From assembly GCF_001540865.1 (NCBI RefSeq), contig NC_033626.1, forward strand, positions 14,079,422-14,143,421: DNA of 64,000 bases, in the 5' to 3' direction. Made by a program: the position numbers and the translations under genes. This stretch comes from Ananas comosus (Eukaryota > Streptophyta > Magnoliopsida > Poales > Bromeliaceae). Under the pieces are notes generated by a model. It was not told the origin of the DNA. It saw nothing but the letters and a program-made list of their open reading frames with translations, and ran no database searches. The first letter of the stretch is position 1; every line of letters begins with the position of its first letter. Positions 59,798-64,000 of this stretch are shown in pieces.

Positions 59798-62700
59798 TAT
59801 TCAAAGCTAGGGCCATGCCAAAGTGGACTAATGGGTGAGCGGGTCTTCATACAATGTTAATTTTTTGTTGACAATAAATGTGCAATTAAAAAACTGTTGC
59901 TTGATTGGGTCATATGAAAAATACTAATATCAAAAAAAATTTATATCAAAACATTTTTTGTATGACTTATGTGAGTTATTTAAATAAAATTCAAAAAAAT
60001 TAAATCTTGAAATTAATATTGAATATTACAATGGAATATTGCATTACAACTATATATAATTTACATGCGAAAAATTATAACAAGATTTAATTATTACACT
60101 TAATAGACTATAGATATTTAATTGTAAAATTTTAAAAAGAATGTTGAATTATTATGTGATTGAAAGGTTAAGAATTGATCTTGATCATGTAATTAATCTT
60201 AAATTATTACACTTAGTTAAATTAGTAATTAATAAGGGTAAAATGGGTATTTACAGAATATTAGATGACTTTTTAACGGAATGTTAATCTTAAGGGTATT
60301 TGTGAATATTTTTGTTTTATAGAGGGGTATTGCTGATATTTTGTAATTTATAGGGGCATTTATGAAATTCCTATCTCTTAGAAGGGTATTGATGAAATTA
60401 TCCCAAAAAAAAAAACAAATTCGCTGTTCTCTATATTCAAATTTTCTATATTTTTTATATTAAAAATATAAACAAATTATCGAAATTTTTGGATGAGTTA
60501 AATGTGTATGTTATACTCAATTGGATATATGATTAGCACTTTAATAAGAATAATTGCTATTAATATGCCAACGATCAACCAAAGGACGAGAATATCATTA
60601 ATACGTAGCTCAGACTTTGACTTTCTTTGAACTATCTGTATAACACGTGTGGATAAATATTTTTTTTTTTTTTTTGAGAGATACGTAGCACGCTACCGGC
60701 TTCGTTTATTTCATTTAAAAATAAACTTAGCTGGAAATATGAATCAACTAGGATTTGAACTTAGGTCTCGAATACCAACCACCAAAAACTTTACCATTTG
60801 CTCTAGGAACGTGTGGATAAATGTATTAAGAGATCCGAGTGCCAAAAGATCTTATAGGAGAGATCTTGAATGCCCTTTTATCCCACTAATAAGATAACAA
60901 ATATAATTATGTATTTGCTAATCTATTTTAAAGAGTAATACTTCAATACACCATATAAATCTTGATCATTTATTTTTTTTAATAGATAGTTTAGATTTAA
61001 TATGACTCTAGATATGACTTACTATTGAAGCGTAGGTACTATTTACCAAGTACCTATTTAAAGAGTATTTTGGTTTTTGTAAAATATTTTGGTCTACAAA
61101 GCCAGTTTTATCCAACTAAGAATATTATGATATTTTTAAATACCTACAACAATAGTTGGATTTTAAATTACAATCAAATTGTAAATTTAAATTCAAAACA
61201 ACATTTAAAACTTAATTATAGATCAAATTCAATTTTTTTAAATATAAAATACAAATTTAAAGTAAAACTTTCAGTTCCAATTCAAAATTTTAATTTAAAT
61301 CAAAAATTAAAATTTGGCTTTAAGATTAAAAGTTCATTTTAGATTCAAATTTAAAAGTTTAATATAAATTTCAAAATTAAAATTTTACATTACAATACCA
61401 ACTTTAAAAATTAAATTTAAATTCAATATTTTTTTTGAGCTGTTTACTTAACAAATTGGGTATTATCTAATTTGATAAGTTACCAAAGAGAATAAAATAT
61501 TTAATGTTATAGGATGCTGACAAATTTAGTATATATTACTAAATTTTTTTTTTCAATATTATCATATTAACTAATTCAAATCGGTAACCTGTTCAACATG
61601 TTACTTCATGTAAAACTCTATTAAACCTTTTACTAATTAAGAATAAAATTTTAATATTTATGGTATATCGAATCATTCCTCTTTTAGAGTAAAAGTAGCT
61701 TAATTATTAAGATTATTAACTCTTCTTATAGTTCTTTTTTTCCCACCAAAAACTTACGGAGCTGTAATTGGGTCATGTTAAATAGGCATCTCAACTTATA
61801 CACTTCGGCCTTTTTCTTTCTTTTTTATTATTTTCAAACCTAATTAATTATTGAGATTTTCATTAAATTTATAACAGGTCTGATATTGATTCTGCTTACG
61901 AAACTGTCGATTAATTAACAGTTTAATTAACAGTGGTTAAGTACCATTAATTAAAAAGAGAAGGAAAATCCGATTCACATGATGAGAATCTTCAAGCGAT
62001 TTCTCCTCTCCATAAAACAGGGAGGAAAAGAAAAAAAAAAAAACCCTTGCATGCCTTAATGCAATTGTTCTTCTATTACTTCCCCTGGTTCCTTAGATAC
62101 GTACCTTCAAGTAATTAGGAATACTTATTAATTCAACCTAATTAAGCGGAAACAATCCTAACTAAAATGGAGAGAAAGGAAAGATAAGGTGATTGCTTAT
62201 ATCTAACAATAACCCCGTATTTTTCTCCAAAAAAAAAAACAATAACCCCGTATTCGATAGAGACACGAAATTTATCCTGTATATAATGCATGAGGTTGTT
62301 TTTTTTTTTTCTTTTCCCCTCGTCAGCTAAGCTTTCCAATTAATTTGCACTTTAACGTGTTATTAAAGTTAGACTTGCATATTTATGAACTTTATGTGAC
62401 TGTGTTTGGCTCGTATCTAAGCTTTACGTAGCTATTAGCTTTTAAGCTTTTTAAGCTTTTAAGCTTTTAGATTGGTTCAAGCGCTTTAGCAGTGTTAATT
62501 ACTAGCGAAGGAAAGAGATGAAAGAGTCCCATACCACAATAAACCCTTTAATGTTTTCTCTGCTTAGCTTCGTCTCCGCTTTCTCATCCTCAGCCGCATC
62601 AAGCAATATATCGAGCACATCCTTCACCACCCCATCATCATCTTCTTCTCCTCCCTCCCTGTTACTATGCTTCTTCTTCCTCCTCCTCGCCTCTTCTTTT

Positions 62701-64000
62701 TCCTTTATGATCCTCTCAAGTAGCCCATCGAACCTAGCGTGCACATCTCTTATCCTCTTGCTCAAGCCCTGCGGGTCCCACCCTCTGCAGAAGGCGATGT
62801 GGTCCTCCACGTTGAACGCGCCGATGAGCTCCGCCACCTGCTTCGCCAGCTCCCGCGCCTCCTCCGCCTCGCCACCCGCCGCCGACGACGTGGTGCTCGC
62901 TGCCATCCTCATCACCATGTTGTTGGTCAACCTAATTATTCACATGAACACTAAAACATTAAAAGAAACGGAGACTAAAAATGCTAATAAAAGTGTGGAG
63001 ACAAATTCTCTCGGCAAAATAACACTAGCCGTCTTGCCTGAGATCTTTTGTTGCCTCAACTCTGTAGCTTAATTTATTCTTTCAATGAATGAAACGGATA
63101 ACGCGCTAATTTTTTATATTAAAACAAAAACTCTAGCTGCTGATACTTTAGAGAAGAGGAGCTGACTGGTCATGCAATATTGTATTTTTTTTTTTTTAGA
63201 GATAGATAGCAAGCTATTCATTTTATTTTATTTCAGTTAGAAATAAACTAAACTGAAAGTGTGAATCAATTAAAATTCGAACTTAGAATTTCGAGTATCA
63301 ATTATTAAGCCTTTTGTCACTTACGCTAGGAACGATCGGTGTCATGCGTAGAGTTATTAGTCTTCAGACGGTTGGCCACTTGTTGTCCACCCGTGCTTTC
63401 TTTAAGCACTTGCGGCCATTATGTTTAAAGATGTTCACGAGGTCTGGTCTAATTAGTTGATGGTTTACAGGAATGCCCGCAAGAGAGAAGTTAACTTTAG
63501 CAGCTACTTTAATTTCTCGACAAATATAATCCTTTCGCTATTCTAAGTGATTATTTTATTTTGGGTAATGAGGAACTTGTCATTCTTAATTCTTGGGTTC
63601 AGGAATTCCTCTATAACTTAAGTGACACAATAAAAGCTTTTTCGATTCTTTTAGTTACTGATTTATGGATTGGATTTCACTCGACTCAGGTAGGGAATAT
63701 ACTTGCAAAGAAAATAATTTGATTTTTCAAAAATCCTGGTGGGGAAGCGTTGAATTTTAATTGCTTGCAATTGTTGATTTTTCGCTTTTTTTTTTCTTTC
63801 AAAATTTAGCTATCTTATCTCACTTTTGTAATTTATTTTTTTTTTAATGAATGAAGTAAATAATTTGTTTTTTTTTTTAAAAAAAAAGAAAAAGAAAAAG
63901 ACAAGAAAAGACAATTTTAGGTTTTTGAAGAAGAATCACACCTGATCAGCTCCCTACTGAGGTTGACACGCTCGCGAAGTTTTGACTTTTCGAGGAGGGT
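58653..64000 (-). CDS. Cytochrome P450, CYP93-like, 5' end beyond window
   Basis: Minus-strand exons: a partial one at 63942-64000 (continuing past the edge), 62535-62931, and 58653-59315 with the stop. Frames join cleanly: ...[18 protein letters not shown](R)|[13 protein letters not shown]... then ...[29 protein letters not shown]. Visible motifs: I-helix AGSDTT; ExxR in [13 protein letters not shown] in EFRPERF; heme loop [10 protein letters not shown] with the Cys ligand. The segments [20 protein letters not shown] and [20 protein letters not shown] point to the CYP93 family of the A-type P450s, ER-anchored monooxygenases that include flavone synthase II and flavanone 2-hydroxylase; the substrate cannot be told. 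The ~180 N-terminal residues lie outside the window. Introns are 1010 bp (phase 2) and 3219 bp (phase 0); the latter is the usual position, the former seems extra. A long Ser run and charged insertions ([21 protein letters not shown]) are unusual but in frame. Confidence 0.85.
59399..60404. mobile_element. 1-kb terminal-inverted-repeat DNA element
   Basis: The left end (GCAATTTCACCACTACCCCT ... AAATACCCCTATAAAATTG ... ATATACCCCTT) is mirrored by the right end read on the other strand (GGGATAATTTCATCAATACCC ... AAATGCCCCTATAAATTAC ... CAATACCCCTC). The inverted repeats extend for roughly 100 bp and are diverged. Both sides are A runs, so the target-site duplication may be A-only and cannot be sized. 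No transposase frame is inside, so it is a non-autonomous element; the long inverted repeats suggest a Mutator-like origin, but that is inference. It sits in the 3.2-kb P450 intron. Confidence 0.7.
60659..60808 (-). mobile_element. Complete tRNA-derived SINE with perfect target duplication
   Basis: ACGTGTGGATAAAT occurs at 60645-60658 and again at 60809-60822, enclosing a 150-bp body. On the minus strand the body starts CCTAGAGCAAATGGTAAAG (A-box-like), has AAGTTCAAATCC (B-box-like), then the family core and a poly(A) tail. This copy fixes both ends of the family. It lies in the large P450 intron. Confidence 0.92.
63199..63340 (-). mobile_element. SINE copy in the other P450 intron
   Basis: Same family and reverse orientation: poly(T) at the left, AGATAGATAGCAAGCTATTC, AAATAAACTAAACTG, then AATTCGAACTTAG (B-box complement) and the head at the right (CTTACGCTAGGAACG). 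It is more diverged than the 60659 copy. No convincing target-site duplication was seen. Confidence 0.7.

Noticed and set aside
62518..63072. 184-residue plus-strand frame, Ser-rich
   Set aside because: Antisense shadow of the P450 exon at 62535-62931; the minus strand reads through known P450 sequence.

Overview
This window looks like nuclear DNA from a flowering plant, most likely a non-grass commelinid monocot; pineapple is my best guess, and that is inference only. The reasons: most genes are split by AT-rich GT-AG introns; several genes open with very GC-rich first exons or are GC-rich single-exon genes, as in commelinids; intergenic DNA is AT-rich and full of microsatellites; and a tRNA-derived SINE family is scattered through both intergenic DNA and introns. 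Splice sites below were placed by eye from reading frame, consensus sites and family knowledge. Exon ends are therefore models, not transcript evidence.

Layout, left to right: a DEK_C/SWIB chromatin-type protein (85-3032, +); a small unrecognised GC-rich gene (5206-5541, -); an AT-rich stretch with sequence gaps, one SINE copy and a 145-bp duplication around a single N (5.5-10 kb); a FAR1-related (FRS) transposase-derived regulator (10504-13089, +); a chloroplast C-terminal processing peptidase (14933-19564, +); a makorin-type RING/CCCH ubiquitin ligase (20485-22782, +); a possible AGP-like secreted peptide (24418-24705, -); a classical arabinogalactan peptide (27144-27323, +); a PRELI/MSF1 lipid-transfer protein (31721-32299, +); an A20/AN1 stress-associated protein (36974-37453, +); ribosomal protein eL31 (39283-40953, +); an FBH-type bHLH factor (43247-44752, +); a solo LTR with a heat-shock element (46725-47252); glucosamine-6-phosphate N-acetyltransferase (50803-51321, -); a conserved-looking plant protein of unknown function (53634-56686, +); canonical histone H3 (57673-58083, +); and a CYP93-like cytochrome P450 whose first exon runs off the right edge (58653-64000, -).

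The genes do not form a pathway or cluster. They are ordinary housekeeping and regulatory genes separated by repeat-rich DNA. The more unusual content is in mobile-element and gene-structure details: an LTR carrying a perfect four-unit heat-shock element, at least five copies of one SINE family (one with a perfect 14-bp target-site duplication), a 1-kb terminal-inverted-repeat element inside a P450 intron, two introns that appear to use GC donors (one could instead be retained in frame), a tandemly duplicated TATA core promoter, and a probable assembly artefact. I found no convincing previously undescribed multi-gene system.
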